From Antedon mediterranea (Eukaryota > Echinodermata > Crinoidea > Comatulida > Antedonidae), in NCBI RefSeq assembly GCF_964355755.1, contig NC_092678.1, positions 13,924,922 to 13,988,921 of the forward strand: a DNA stretch of 64,000 nucleotides, in the 5' to 3' direction. Below the pieces are notes generated by a model. That model had not been told where the DNA came from. It saw nothing but the letters and a program-made list of their open reading frames with translations, and searched no databases. The translations under genes were made by a program, and so were the position numbers. Of the stretch, positions 1 to 11,298 are shown in pieces. Position 1 is the first letter of the stretch, and every line of letters starts with the position of its first letter.

Positions 1-190
1 CTATTGGTTTTCAATTTATAGTCGATCTAAGAATTTAAGAAAATCGCGCATAGTTACGCTACGCGACATTGCACAACTACATGTATACGCGCATCTGCTG
101 GCCAAGTTACAACATAACTGCTACCGCCGTTTTTCAGATCTGCGTGCAACAAAAAATAAGCAAAAAAATTGAAATCTTTGACAATAACAA

Positions 191-222
191 TAGGCTATCG
201 CTCTACAGATAGCGATAGCCTA
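191..222. repeat. Perfect hairpin, 12-bp arms
   Basis: Arms TAGGCTATCGCT (191-202) and AGCGATAGCCTA (211-222) are exact reverse complements with an 8-nt loop. The decamer ACAATAACAA directly precedes it, as for the hairpin at 2191-2222. Hairpins of this kind are common at the ends of Helitron-like or foldback elements; the assignment is inference. Confidence 0.7.
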
Positions 223-1587
223 AATAGAACTTAACTCTTTCCATTCCATAATGCCTCACCTGAACTTAGTTCACTTGAATTTTTTCTTTAAGGCCTACAT
301 GTTTTTTGAGGTTTTATTGGAAAATAGGAAAAATCCATTTCTGTAATAAAGAAATGAAAAAAAATCATGATAACACAAAAATAAGTATTTAACTAGAATT
401 TAATTCGTCACTTTGACGAATTATAGGTGATCATTTTTATCATTTTAATGAAATTAAAACTTTTTAAACATGCACGTACGTTAACATACGATCGTAAAAA
501 GTTGATGTACGCCATCCTATGACATGATGCATACGCTTATAGTGCTGAGTTGTGCCTATTATATGCCATATACAATATGTACAGTATATACTGTATATCT
601 ATATACAGTGTAGCATAGGTGAAATTACGGGACCCACATCATGTTCTAATTTTTTGGTATGATGGAATTATCAAAATAAACTCAAGGATGAGAATTTTGA
701 AAGATAATGAATTGAGGAAATAAATATAAGAATTGCAAGAGAATCTGGCACGTAGAAGCGCTGTGCGCGCTCTTTGAAATTTGTATAACTTTGACGAAAA
801 AGATGAAAAAAACTACTTTATAACTTCATCTGGCCATATGTTAACGTCACAACATCCGATAGGCTTGGTTTTTATATGAATTCATATCTACATTTCAATT
901 AGCTTTTATAATAAATTATAATCATCAAGGTAACCTTCAATTCTGAAGAGCTGTAAGATATTCAAATTTAAGGCAAAGGTGAAATTACACGACCTACGTT
1001 ATTCAAGTTTTTACGCGTGATGACGTCATCAAAATGAAAACACAGACAACTTATGATAAAGATAAATAATTAAGCAAGCACACACTGAAATTTGTGCGAA
1101 AATCGAGCTCAAATAGCGGAGATGCGCTCTATTGAATGTGATAACCTACACAAAACAGAAAAAAATCCTAATTTTTAAATTCAAGTGGCCATTTGATGAC
1201 GTAATACCATTTTGTACGTCTAATGTGTATATACATTTATATCTACAACTCAATGGCTTCCCGAATAAGTTAAAAAACTTAGGGGTCATCGTGCATTCTG
1301 AAGAATTATTTTATTTTTATTTTTCATAATTTTCAGCACTTTTATGCAATTAATGTGCGCATTTTGTCATTTTTAACATGCTCGTATAGCGTTATTTTAA
1401 GTCGGAACGGACTCAAATTTGGTGAATGTACTAAGGATGGTGAGTAGAATGCGATTTCTAAAAAAAAATTCGTATTTTTACGCTTTTTAAGAATTGCGCA
1501 TTTTTGCAAAGTAATTTTTTGAAACACGCAAATAGCCTAATTCATGCTCTAAATTGATCAAAACTTAATTTTGAGCTTTTTAAATTT

Positions 1588-2134
1588 TTAACGCGCGATT
1601 TCACGCGTATGACCTTACGTGTGCGTGCCTTTTATTGGTTAATATATTTACCTTTTACCTGAAGTTTACGTATTGTGAATTTTATTGATATGTGATAAAG
1701 AGTTATGGCGATATGATTGATAATGTGATTTAACAAAATGGCGTATAAATGACGTCACGGTTGAGTGATCACGCTAAAAAGCTTATTATGATTAAGTTAC
1801 AGTATTTGAAAGATATTGTGAAACTTTTGTCATCTTCAACATTAAACTTTTTGAGATAATTTAACGCGTGATTTCACGCGTATGACCTTACGTGCGCGTG
1901 CCTTTTATTGGTTAATATATTTACCTTTTACCTGAAGTTTACGTATTGTGAATTTTATTGATATGTGATAAAGAGTTATGGCGATATGATTGATAATGTG
2001 ATTTAACAAAATGGCGTATAAATGACGTCACGGTTGAGTGATCACGCTAAAAAGCTTATTAGGATTAAGTTACAGTATTTGAAAGATATTGTGAAACTTT
2101 TGTCATCTTCAACATTAAACTTTTTGAGATAATT
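1588..2134. repeat. 273-bp tandem duplication (2 copies)
   Basis: A block beginning near ACGCGYGATTTCACGCG is repeated head to tail with a 273-bp period (GACCTTACGT at 1611 and 1884). The copies differ at only a few sites (for example CGCGCGATT/CGCGTGATT and TTATGATT/TTAGGATT), so the duplication is recent. No coding signal. Confidence 0.9.
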
Positions 2135-2190
2135 GTTACACAAAATCTGTACAGAGAGAAATAAAGAATAAAGATTTCATACAATAACAA

Positions 2191-2222
2191 TAGGTGATCA
2201 TTTTATTCTAAATGATCACCTA
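2191..2222. repeat. Perfect hairpin, 13-bp arms
   Basis: Arms TAGGTGATCATTT (2191-2203) and AAATGATCACCTA (2210-2222) are exact reverse complements with a 6-nt loop. It is preceded by the same ACAATAACAA decamer as the hairpin at 191-222 and followed by ATTACC, so a CTAA|T boundary of Helitron 3'-end type can be read. Confidence 0.7.
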
Positions 2223-2327
2223 ATTACCTCATAAATATAGAATGAAAATTCAAATAAAAACCTTACAAACCAGAGGTATTTTACCTTGAAAATATTTATA
2301 AACTATAAAATATTCCCTCTGTGATGT

Positions 2328-2732
2328 TGCCATATTATTTATGTTCTGATTCCCTGTGTTTAGATAAGGATGCTTGAGACCAGGTCCGCCTAATATTATT
2401 AGCCTATCAAAATCGTATAACTTTGGAGGGAAAATGTTATCCTCCTCTGAAGCCTAAAATGTGCATGTCCAGTATAAAAGTGGAATGTAATAGATATTAG
2501 AGGGAGAAGAGAGAATAAGATCAAAGTAGATAAACGGAAAGATGATAAAGAAAATATTAAGGCTTGACTGGTAGTGGTAGAAAGATGTATTAATCGAGTT
2601 ACAAGGAATAAAAGTTCTAGTTGAGTTAAATATACTTTTTGTATGAGTTATCATTCAGTGACAGCAGTGTACGTCGCGTGGAAATATATACGCCTGAGAA
2701 AGCTCGGAACCAACTAAAAAATATTCACTACA
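2328..2732 (+). repeat. 5' LTR of Gmr1-like element
   Basis: Starts TGCCATATTA and ends CTACA. It is 405 bp, equal to the 3' LTR, with six substitutions by hand count (about 1.5%). A TATA-box-like TATAAAAG lies at 2473-2480 and an AATAAA polyadenylation-like signal near 2607. The LTR would supply promoter and poly(A) signal. Confidence 0.93.
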
Positions 2733-2750
2733 TGGTGGCAGCGGTAAAAA
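2733..2750 (+). other. Primer-binding site
   Basis: TGGTGGCAGCGG begins immediately after the 5' LTR; TGG is the complement of a tRNA CCA end. The priming tRNA was not identified. Confidence 0.6.
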
Positions 2751-2780
2751 TTTTTGTTGAAGATACATGATTTAAGTATC

Positions 2781-2783
2781 AAG

Positions 2784-2813
<30 letters not shown>
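2781..2813 (+). repeat. (AAG)11 microsatellite in retroelement leader
   Basis: Eleven uninterrupted AAG units in the untranslated leader of the Gmr1-like element. Confidence 0.95.
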
Positions 2814-2814
<1 letters not shown>

Positions 2815-3290
2815 GACAGTGCCTACTCCACGGGCCTGTTAAATCAGTAACCAAAAAGTTAAATGGTTACGAAGATCTGGATTCCTGACAGTTTTTATAC
2901 CGTGCGTTGTTTGGATATTACAACGAAGAAGAAGTACTGTTGAGCTCACGACTGCTGGATATTCATCGGAGATATATATTCACCGAGATCTGAAAGAAGA
3001 AGACTGAAGTAACAGAAGGAAGCCCAGTAAATGTTGAGAAGATTTGCAAAGCTGACTTTGTAAACTATTATTATTTCGAAAGTAAATTTTTGTACGGAGC
3101 GAACTTGGAACGATGTTTGTGACTTTGAAGTAAATTAATGTCTTATATTGTATTGCATTTAAAAATTTATGTGGATTTCATATTTTTTACATATCTGAAT
3201 GGAATCAAGGTAATACAAATACTTTTATAACATATTTTGTATACATAAGTTTACATATTTCATTAGTAAAATTGTTATTAGCATGATAGC

Positions 3291-5781
3291 ATGACAACTT
3301 TAAGATCGGGTAAAAATATAGATAAGACTATGTCAGACAAAGATACTAGGGAAGATATGGTTGACCAAGAAGAGGTTGACAAGTCAATGAAATATATGAT
3401 AAAATGGCTAGGGATATTGATTTTCCCGAAATACCCGGCGGTATGCCTAAAGATATGATGCTCGAATATTTTCGAATGAAGTTCGAGGCCGAAAACAAAA
3501 AGTTAGAAATACAATACCAACAAGACCAATTAAGATTAGAAGCAGATATAGAGCTAAGAAAAATTGAATCACAAGAAAGAGTGAAAATGATGGAATTAGA
3601 AAATAGGTCTAGCTACAGTAATGCTAGGAATATAGTAGATGAAATGAAGGTAAAGGTTCCTACTTTGAAGGAATCAGATGATATTGATATATATTTTAGA
3701 ACATTTGAACACTTGGCAGAAGCCACAGGTTGGGATAAGAATACGTGGACCGCTAGGTTAGCACCTGAACTGTCTGGTAAAGCTAGGACAGCCTATGCAT
3801 CCTTAACCGTAAAAGAATGTGTAGATTATGATACCTTAAAGAAGGCAATCTTAGAAAAGTATGATGTGTCCGCAGAGACCTACAGATTTAAATTTAGAAA
3901 TTCAAACAGAGTTAAAGATATGTCCATCAGGGAATGGCTGAATGAGCTCTCCCATTATTTAAAATGTTGGATGAAATGTGCTAATGTAAAAGAAGATGAT
4001 GCTGCAGGCATTATTGAAATGATTATAATGGAACAGGCACTTGATAAAATGCCTGAATATCTGAGGCTTTATCTTAGAGATAAACAAGTAAATAAGAGCT
4101 ATGATATGGCTATGATAGCCGATGATTATATAGCTAATAGAGGGGGTGTCACAAAAGCTCAGACCACGAAAGCTCAGACCCCCTAAGACCTAAGATCACG
4201 AAAGCTAAGACCCAACACCTAAGATTACAAATATTTATCTTTCGCACCTGCCTTGTATTTTAACTCCCAACATTTATTCTGAATACCACACCTTAGAATT
4301 GGCACTTTCATGAAAAAGAATCACATAAAAAGTAACAAATACATTTTTAAATTGATGATTTTACAGACGTTTTTCTCGCACACAAAATGACTAGCCTACA
4401 GTACAGTAGGCCTACCCCATGGGCCATGTTCAATGTTTTTGTTTCTATGGAACGTCAAAAAAGCAAAAATTATATAGAGGGCTGAAAACTCTGTGGAGTC
4501 CATCTACAGTGTGGACGGAACAATGTAAAATTAAAATTGTAATGATAATAGTATAATCATGCAAGTACAAAGAAATAAATACTGGCAAATAAATTTTAAT
4601 TTAAAAATCATGATAAGTTTTTTTGTTTCGTTTTCTTTCTGTTTTTATACTTGTACTATTATTGTTGCTCTTTTGGCGCTCCATAGAAACAAAAACATTG
4701 AGCATGGGGAGCTCGAGGAGTTACATTGTCATTACAGTATACAAAGAAACACATCTGTAAAATCATCAATTTAAAGGATTTATTTATTTGTTATTATGTG
4801 TTTCTCCTTTTGAAAGTACTTATAAGTCCTAATTTTAAAGTGTGGTGTTCAGGATAAAGTTAGTCAACAAATTTGGAGTCAAAATACAAGAAAGGCAGGT
4901 GCGTAAGAAAAACATCCTCTGAACCAACACAATGGAGTAAATATATACCAACAAACAACCCGTCAAGTTTGTTTGTTGTAAAGAAAAAATATACTTTTAC
5001 TCAACGGGCGAAAATAATGTGAGTTTATCTATGTTTTGCGGTAGTATTAAATTATATTTATGGTAATAAATGAAACCTACCTGCTGTGTTTAAAATTATG
5101 TATGGATAAACAAGTATTGTTTTTAAGCTGTAGTATATCTTAGTATTTGTAATCTTAGGTGTTGGGTCTTAGCTTTCGTGATCTTAGGTCTTAGGGGGTC
5201 TGAGCTTTCGTGACACCCCTAATAGAGGTGGCCGTGGCTATTGGAATGCCGTAAATTCTGAAAATAAGCCTACGTGTTATAAGGGCCAAGAAAATAGTAA
5301 ACCTAAGAATAGTACGACCCAGAATAACCCTGGAGCTAGGCAGCAAGGATACAATAGGTATCGCGGAAGGGGAGGCAAATTCCATAACTATGGTAGAAAT
5401 TTCCAACAGAGAGAACCTTCAAATGAATGGATTAATGGCCTATGCTTTAATTGTAAGGAGAAGAGACATAAAATAGGGGATTGTCCTAAGATGGTAGCAA
5501 AAGGAAAGACTAGTGACACTAAGAAGGGCCCGAATGTGAAAGATGGCTTCAGATGTGAAGGACTAAAATCAGATAGACCCCAAGTAGTTATAGATAGTGT
5601 AGAAAATAAAATGGAGAAATGTACACTACCAGGAAAATTAGAAGGACAGGATAGAACTATGCTGAGAGACTCGGGATGTACCCAGTCAGCTGTCAAAGAA
5701 AGTCTAGTGCCTAACAAATTTTACTTGCCAGGAAAATGGGTTATGTTAAGAGGTATAGGAGGCGATATTACCGTCCCTTAA
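3291..5781 (+). pseudogene. gag: gag and protease of Gmr1-like element, disrupted
   Basis: The N-terminal reading starts at the ATG at 3291 (MTTLRSGK) but is out of frame with the main gag frame open from 3404. Seen in that frame are a charged coiled-coil segment (about residues 20-70), then a gypsy-type capsid region with FEHLAEATGW and WTARLAPELSGKA. A 1077-bp DNA transposon interrupts gag at 4143. The frame resumes after 5227 with a zinc knuckle C-x2-C-x4-H-x4-C (5443-5484) and a retropepsin active site DSG (5668-5676). It ends at a stop at 5779-5781, and protease C-terminal sequence (LLGHDLD, near 5860) lies in another frame. Assignment of capsid, nucleocapsid and protease is firm; it is non-functional as it stands. 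Confidence 0.88.
4143..5219. mobile_element. Foldback DNA transposon with 8-bp target duplication
   Basis: Ends are GGGGTGTCAC at 4143 and GTGACACCCC at 5219, and the inverted repeats continue for about 75-90 bp (the left arm has an extra ~15-bp internal duplication). The 8-bp sequence TAATAGAG occurs at 4135-4142 and again at 5220-5227, as expected of hAT or P superfamilies. Similarity between arms extends much further inward (4210-4460 against the reverse of 4680-4915), so most of the element is one long hairpin; the right arm has roughly 230 extra bases. No transposase is present, so it is non-autonomous. It lies in gag of the Gmr1-like element. Confidence 0.88.
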
Positions 5782-7234
5782 GCTGAGGTAGCTATAGAAA
5801 GTAAGATAGTGACAGGAAAAGTGATTGTAGCCGTAATCGAAGGATTACAGAGGGGGACATGTTATTGGGTCATGATTTGGACCAGAATTGTGGGGAAACA
5901 ATGGCTAAAGAAATGTTCGTCCTAACTAGGGAGCAAGCCAGAATAAAAAATGATGTTAGAATACAAGACGAAATGATATTGTTAGGGAAAGATAGTAACT
6001 TTAAGCCGATAGAAGAGCCGCCTAAAGAAACTAATGTACAATTGTTGAAAACAGTAGTAAATGACAACAAAGTAAATAAAACTAAGTGTTTAGATGATAT
6101 GAATGGAACAGAAATGAATAATTTGTTTGACGAAAATGAGGAAAAAGCTAAAGATAAAACAGTCAAACGTAAAACTTATGAACAACAGCACAAGCTGAAC
6201 CTAACTAAACAAGAACTGATCAAATTGCAAACTAAGGATGACTCACTCAAAGGAGTGTTTGACAGGGTAGTCCCTATAGAAGAAATAGGTCAGCATAGGG
6301 TATGTTTCTTTATGAGACAAGGTATATTGATGAGAAATTGGAGTAGTATTAAAGATAAGAATAACCAAGTGGAACAGATTGTATTACCCACTCAGTGTAG
6401 ACAGGGTGTATTACACTTAGGTCATAATGTGCCATTTGCAGGTCACATGGGTGTTGAGAAAACTAAAAGTAGGATCCTGAATCAATTCTATTGGCCAGGT
6501 ATGTTTAAAGATGTGGTAGTCTATTGTAAAGTCTGTAAGGAATGCCAAAAGGTAGATAAGGGTAAAAGTAAAAGGAAACATACTTTGATACCATTACCGA
6601 TTATAAGTACACTATTTAAACGTATAGCGATAGACATTATTGGACCCTTATCTAGAACAAGCCGTAATAACAAATATATGCTTACTATAATTGACTATGC
6701 TACGAGATATCCGGATGCTATCCCGTTACCCAATGTTAGAGCTGAAACAGTAGCCAGGGCTCTAATAGAAGTCTTTACTAGAGTAGGATTACCCGAAGAG
6801 ATTGTAAATGATCAAGGAACTAATTTCATGTCTTCAATTATGCAATCTATATGTAGTATGTTGGGGATTAATCAATTAAAGACTACAGTGTACCACCCCA
6901 AAGCAATGGGCTTGTTGAAAGATTTCACGGTACATTGAAATATATGATAAGGACACTTACAGTTAAGCAAAGAAAAAATTGGGATAACTACATACCCCCC
7001 TTTCTGTTTGCATACAGAGAAGTTCCTAGTAAAGCGACGGGCCATTCACCTTTTAAATTGCTTTATGGTAGAGAGGTGAGGGGACCCTTGAGTTTACTCA
7101 AAAGTAATTGGGTAGAAGATGAAGAAACATCTACTGATGTTATCAAATACATGTTAGACATAAGAAAAAAAATGGAGGAATTAATGAAAGATGCTAATGT
7201 AAACAAACTTGAACAACAAGAAATTATGTCCCAC

Positions 7235-8037
7235 AATAGAGACACGTTTCGCGCTCGCGAGGTCACCGTCAGTTTTACCTTTTAGTGGGTATACAATGGT
7301 AAACAAACACAGCGAGAGGTATGTTAAAGCATGGGAGAACTGAGAGATGATCATCTTAAAAAGCAATCGTCAAAACTAGCCTTTTGATGGAATGGCATGG
7401 TAAGGATGTTATTTATTTTCTAAACTTATGTTTTATATTCACTGTAGAATTATTTGGGCATTTGGTTCGGAATCATCGACTTTATTTATGTATTGTCATT
7501 TTTGGTTTGACACATATATATTACAGTGCATTTAATACATGTTAACTGTTGATTTTATTTACAAATGTTGAGTAAATATATTAATTATTATCTTTCATTC
7601 TTCTTCATGCTCCTATTGCATCTTCCATGTATTATGTGATGTTCTTCGGCGCCTAAACAGACACCCAAGCCTCCTAGGCCTAGTAGACGAAGTACCGCAT
7701 CAGGCAACGCCACCGGGCGGGCGGAGAGCCACGAGCACATCGTGGACGTACCTTTCCTTGAAAAATTTCCAAGATTTTGAGCCACTATCCTTCGGAGCCG
7801 ACGCAAACCACTCAGCAAGTGTTTGAAAATTAAAAACAGGAATATTATTCAGTGATTTTGTGTAGTTAAATTCACAATTTATCCAGCATAGGCAACATTT
7901 ATGATGCACCTTGCAACAAAAGCACTCGGCAGTCGCCATTTCGCTATGCTTCAACACGCACTAGGGGAGAGGTGTTCGGTTTGTTTACAAATCTATACCC
8001 ACTATTTCTGATTGGTCGCGAGCGCGAAACGTGTCTA
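7235..8037. mobile_element. TIR DNA transposon nested in integrase
   Basis: Inverted termini GACACGTTTCGCGCTCGCGA (from about 7239 and reversed to about 8036) continue imperfectly for about 100 bp, sharing AGTGGGTATA, TAAACAAAC and AAGCATRG blocks. Integrase similarity stops and resumes exactly outside these ends. The target duplication is not clear: both outer junctions contain AATA/TATT, and a TA duplication is one reading. About 0.8 kb, so probably non-autonomous, although a short protein-like ORF runs inward from the right end. Confidence 0.8.
7718..7939 (-). CDS. Possible first exon inside the nested TIR element
   Basis: A minus-strand reading opens with an ATG near 7939 (MATAECFCCKVHHKCC) about 100 bp inside the right terminus and stays open for about 75 codons. 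It is cysteine/histidine rich at the N-terminus (FCC, HHKCCLC), which could be a zinc-binding module, then WFASAPKDSGSKSWKFF. I do not recognise the family. It could be the N-terminal exon of an autonomous relative, or a captured host exon. No continuation is seen before the other terminus. Confidence 0.3.
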
Positions 8038-8299
8038 TTATAACAAGAATGCTATTGATAGAGAATTTGTAGAAGGGGACAAAGTCTTGATATTCCTTCC
8101 AGTAGGAAATAGTAAGTTAGACAGTAAATGGCAAGGCCCCTTCACTGTTACAAAAAAAGGTCAATGATGTAAATTATGAAATATACATAGGAGGTAGAAG
8201 AAAAGAAAAACAAATTCTACATGTTAATATGTTAAAGAGATGGTGTGATAAAGTAGAAATAAGTAAAGATGGTTATTATGTAGTAACAAATGTCCAGTC

Positions 8300-9800
8300 G
8301 ATAGAAGAAGTAGACTTAAATGAAACAGTCCATGACAATGAGTTAGATAGTGAAATAGACATAGGATTGTCTTATCATCAATCACAAACATGGAGAGATG
8401 TTAACGTTAGTAGTAATTTAAATGATACACAAACTAAACAATTAACAGAATTGTTAAAGTACCAACAGAATGTATTCTCGGATGTACCAGGTAGAAACTC
8501 ACTTAGTGACACATGAAATTAAGACTAATGGTGAAATGCCTATAAGGCATAGGGCATATAGAACGCCCCAAGCATTAAAGGGTAAATTGAAAGAAGAATT
8601 AGATAGTATGTTGGCTATGGGTATAATAGAACCTACAGTTAGTGCCTATGTTGCACCTATTATTGCCTGAAGAAAGGCCAGAATCAAATTAGAATGGTGA
8701 CAGATTTTAGATCACTAAATAAGACTACACAATTTGACCCTTATGTTATGCCTCGCATAGACGAAATGTTGGATGAGGTATCATCCGCAATATAAATAAC
8801 TACATTAGATCTTACTAAAGAATTTTACCAGGTGCCTCTGGATCCTAAGACCAAAGACAAATCAGCATTTATTACACAATTTGGACAGTATTGTTACAAT
8901 GTACTTCCATTTGGTATGCAAAATAGCTCTAGTACTTTCCAAAGATTAATGGATAAGGTATTACAAGGTACTGAGGGATATGCTAAGGCATATATAGATG
9001 ACATATGTATTTATAGTCAAACTTGGAAAGATCATATTTTTCATTTGAATGATGTATTAGAAAGATTAAGTAGTGCTGGATTGACAGCAAAGCCTATGAA
9101 ATGTAAAATTGCCTATGCACAGGTAGAATTTCTGAGGCATAAGATTGGTAATGGAGAAATTAGACCCATGATTGATAAGGTTGAGGCTGTGGAAAAGTTC
9201 CCCAGACCTTTGTCTAAGAAACAAGTCCGATCATTTCTCGGATTAACGGGCTATTACAGAAAATTTGAACAGAACTATGCCGATATTGCTAAGCCATTGA
9301 TTGATTTAACTTTAAAGAGTAAAAGTAATGCCGTTAAGTGGAATGAACAATGTGAAAAGGCCTTTGTAACTTTAAAGAAACGACTTACTGATGATAATGT
9401 ATTGAAAGCCCCAAATTTTGATAAGATGTTTATATTGCAAACCGATGCCTCAAATTATGGCATAGGTGCAGTGCTGAGCCAAATAGATGGTGAGGGTAAT
9501 GACTATCCCATTGTGTATTTAAGTAGAAAGTTATCTGTACATGAGCAGAGATATTCTGTGCCAGAAAAAGAATGCCTCTCTATTGTTTGGGCTATCAATA
9601 AACTTAAGTATTATCTGTATGGTTGTGAATTTCAAGTTCATACTGACCACCAGGCATTGAGATGGATGGACTCAATGAAGGGTGCCAATGTTAGACTTTT
9701 GAGATGGGCTCTGTTTTTACAGGATATAAATTTAAAGTTATTTACAAGAAAGGATCATTAAATGGAAATGCAGATGAATTAAGCCGTGCATAATAATATT
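8300..9800 (+). pseudogene. pol: Reverse transcriptase and RNase H of Gmr1-like element
   Basis: RT begins after a short linker; motifs are in several frames. RT signatures seen are RMVTDFRSLNK (near 8694), LPFGMQNSSSTFQRLMD and the active-site box YIDD (near 8993). They are followed by a thumb/connection with FLGLTGYYRKF (near 9235) and an RNase H domain starting LQTDASNYGIGAVLSQ (near 9437) and containing TDHQAL (near 9643). Frame breaks or stops occur near 8515, 8668, 8795 and 9760. The 310-codon block 8832-9761 is the longest intact part. The domain follows integrase. Confidence 0.9.
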
Positions 9801-9884
9801 ATAGAGGTGTTATTAGTAGATAGTTTAAAGTAAAATGGTTTTAAATGTTAAAATTTTTGGAAAGATTGACACAATCTTTTTCCC

Positions 9885-9895
9885 AAAAAGGGGAA
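9885..9895 (+). other. Polypurine tract
   Basis: AAAAAGGGGAA abuts the 3' LTR start and would prime plus-strand DNA synthesis. Confidence 0.85.
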
Positions 9896-10300
9896 TGTCA
9901 TATTATTTATGTTCTGATTCCCTGTGTTTAGATAAGGATGCTTGAGACCAGGTCCGCCTAATATTATTAGCCAATCAAAATCGTATAACTTTGGAGGGAA
10001 AATGTTATCCTCCTCTGAAGCCTAAAATTTGCATGTCCAGTATAAAAGTGGAATGTAATAGATATTAGAGGGAGAAGAGAGAATAAGATCAAAGTAGATA
10101 AACGGAAAGATGATAAAGAAAATATTAAGGCTTGACTGGTAGTGGTAGAAAGATGTATTAATCGAGTTACAAGGAATAAAAGTTCTAGTTGAGTTAAATA
10201 TACTTTTTGTATGAGTTATCATTCAGTGACAGCAGTGTACGTCGCGTGGAAATATATACGCCTGAGAAAGCTCAGAACCAACTAAAATATATTGACTACA
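9896..10300 (+). repeat. 3' LTR of Gmr1-like element
   Basis: Starts TGTCATATTA and ends CTACA; 405 bp with six differences from the 5' LTR. It is followed directly by the second GATGT target copy at 10301. Confidence 0.93.
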
Positions 10301-10305
10301 GATGT

Positions 10306-11290
10306 ACTTACAAGATGCTTGGTAAAGGTATTTAGGTACTTTAATGTAATTTTCGACAACATTTCAAATGATGGTCAATGTGATTTTAGTCGTAGTTCGC
10401 TCTAAAACTTCATCATAAACCAAACTTCAACTAAATTCAGGCCAACCTCGACTAAATCGAGACGGATTTTGATCAATTTTGTTAGTCCTGGAGGGGGCAG
10501 GCAAATGGTCAACTAAATGGTTTTTAAACGATGTTTATGAAAAACGTAACAGTCATTGAGTTGTTATATTGGCCAGATATTGAAGAATGAAATATCTATT
10601 TTTATATTAGCTTAATTAAATATACATTGGTATAAGTTATAATAATGAAAATCATCTTTATTTACAACTGTATACAAATTACATTATTTTCTTCGCGCAA
10701 GTCCGACTTGAACTACGTCATGCCATAGTGACAATGGCAGATGCGGAAATTCACCAAGCGATGGAATGTTTAGGGGGCCAAGCGCTTTCTTGTCACGCTA
10801 TGAAGTACGTGGTTTGTTGCGATCATACTTTGTTGGGGGCCTAGAAAATATGAAAGTTACCGTACCGCCATGGTTCCTAAATATATTTTGAAGATTTCGT
10901 TTGTTGTTAATCAAAAGCACTTCACTGTTAAATTTATACTGATCTTAATTAATTAATGATTAAAATTATATTTCATGTATATAGTCCTGATGCGTAAAAA
11001 GTTTTGTAAGAAAATGGAAAGTGATATCAATGCGAAAAATTTCGTCTGCTCCTCAAATACTCTCTTGTAATTGGCCAATGTATAGCCTTTTTTACTCAGA
11101 CGTGTGCAACTCGACTAAAACCTTGACTTTGTTAAGTCGAACTGCAAACTTCGACTACTTCGTTTATGAATCAAATTTGAAGTAATAGCTCGAACTACGA
11201 CTTTTTCAAGTCGAACTTTGAACTACGACTAAAGTCCGGTTTAAGAATACTAAACTATAGTTTAAGACTCAACGTAATTAAACATAATTA
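10306..11290. repeat. Spacer with AGTCGTAGTTC inverted repeat
   Basis: No gene seen. TTTAGTCGTAGTTC (about 10385) and GAACTACGACTAAA (about 11218) are inverted with respect to each other, and both ends contain further CGACTA/TAGTCG words. The block 10385-11245 may be a decayed foldback or TIR element, but no target duplication is visible. Confidence 0.4.
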
Positions 11291-11298
11291 CAGCCTAC

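Larger units (their letters stand above)
1..2322. other. Gene-free, repeat-derived left flank
   Basis: I see no credible gene here. The stretch is AT-rich with islands of CG-containing words (GCGCGC, ACGCG) that recur in other repeats of the window. Degenerate internal repeats share the phrase AGGTGAAATTAC (near 617 and 977). Two hairpins with the same upstream decamer lie near the two ends, and a 273-bp tandem duplication sits between them. All short ORFs lack codon or domain signals. It is probably one or more old non-autonomous transposable elements. Confidence 0.6.
5859..8290 (+). pseudogene. Integrase of Gmr1-like element, disrupted
   Basis: The protease tail is followed by a linker and an integrase. 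The HHCC zinc domain is seen at about 6415-6555 (GHMGVEKT then CKVCKECQK), and core aspartates in AIDIIGPL (near 6628) and VNDQGTNF (near 6806). The glutamate-containing third motif falls at a frameshift near 6905-6935. The frame from 6935 continues through FAYREVPSKATGHSPF. A DNA transposon breaks the C-terminal part at about 7235, and GDKV/WQGPF C-terminal motifs resume after 8040, with another frameshift near 8155. Integrase precedes RT, unlike ordinary gypsy elements. Non-functional as it stands. Confidence 0.87.
2328..10300 (+). mobile_element. Complete Gmr1-like Ty3/gypsy LTR retrotransposon, degenerate
   Basis: Two 405-bp LTRs (2328-2732, 9896-10300) bound the element, which is flanked by a perfect 5-bp target duplication GATGT (2323-2327 and 10301-10305). 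In order it holds gag with a CCHC knuckle, a DSG protease, integrase (zinc-binding domain and DDE core), then reverse transcriptase and RNase H. Integrase before RT is the copia-like order, but the protein motifs are gypsy-like; this is the arrangement known for Gmr1-type elements. The coding region has several frameshifts and stops and carries two nested DNA-transposon insertions (4143-5219 and about 7235-8037). It cannot make a full polyprotein as it stands. Confidence 0.93.

Noticed and set aside
4559-4774. 71-codon ORF inside the foldback element
   Set aside because: Hydrophobic AT-driven composition and located in the hairpin centre; no sign of a gene.
10385-11245. Firm transposon call for the AGTCGTAGTTC inverted repeat
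   Set aside because: The arms are short and diverged and no target duplication was found; kept only as a low-confidence repeat.
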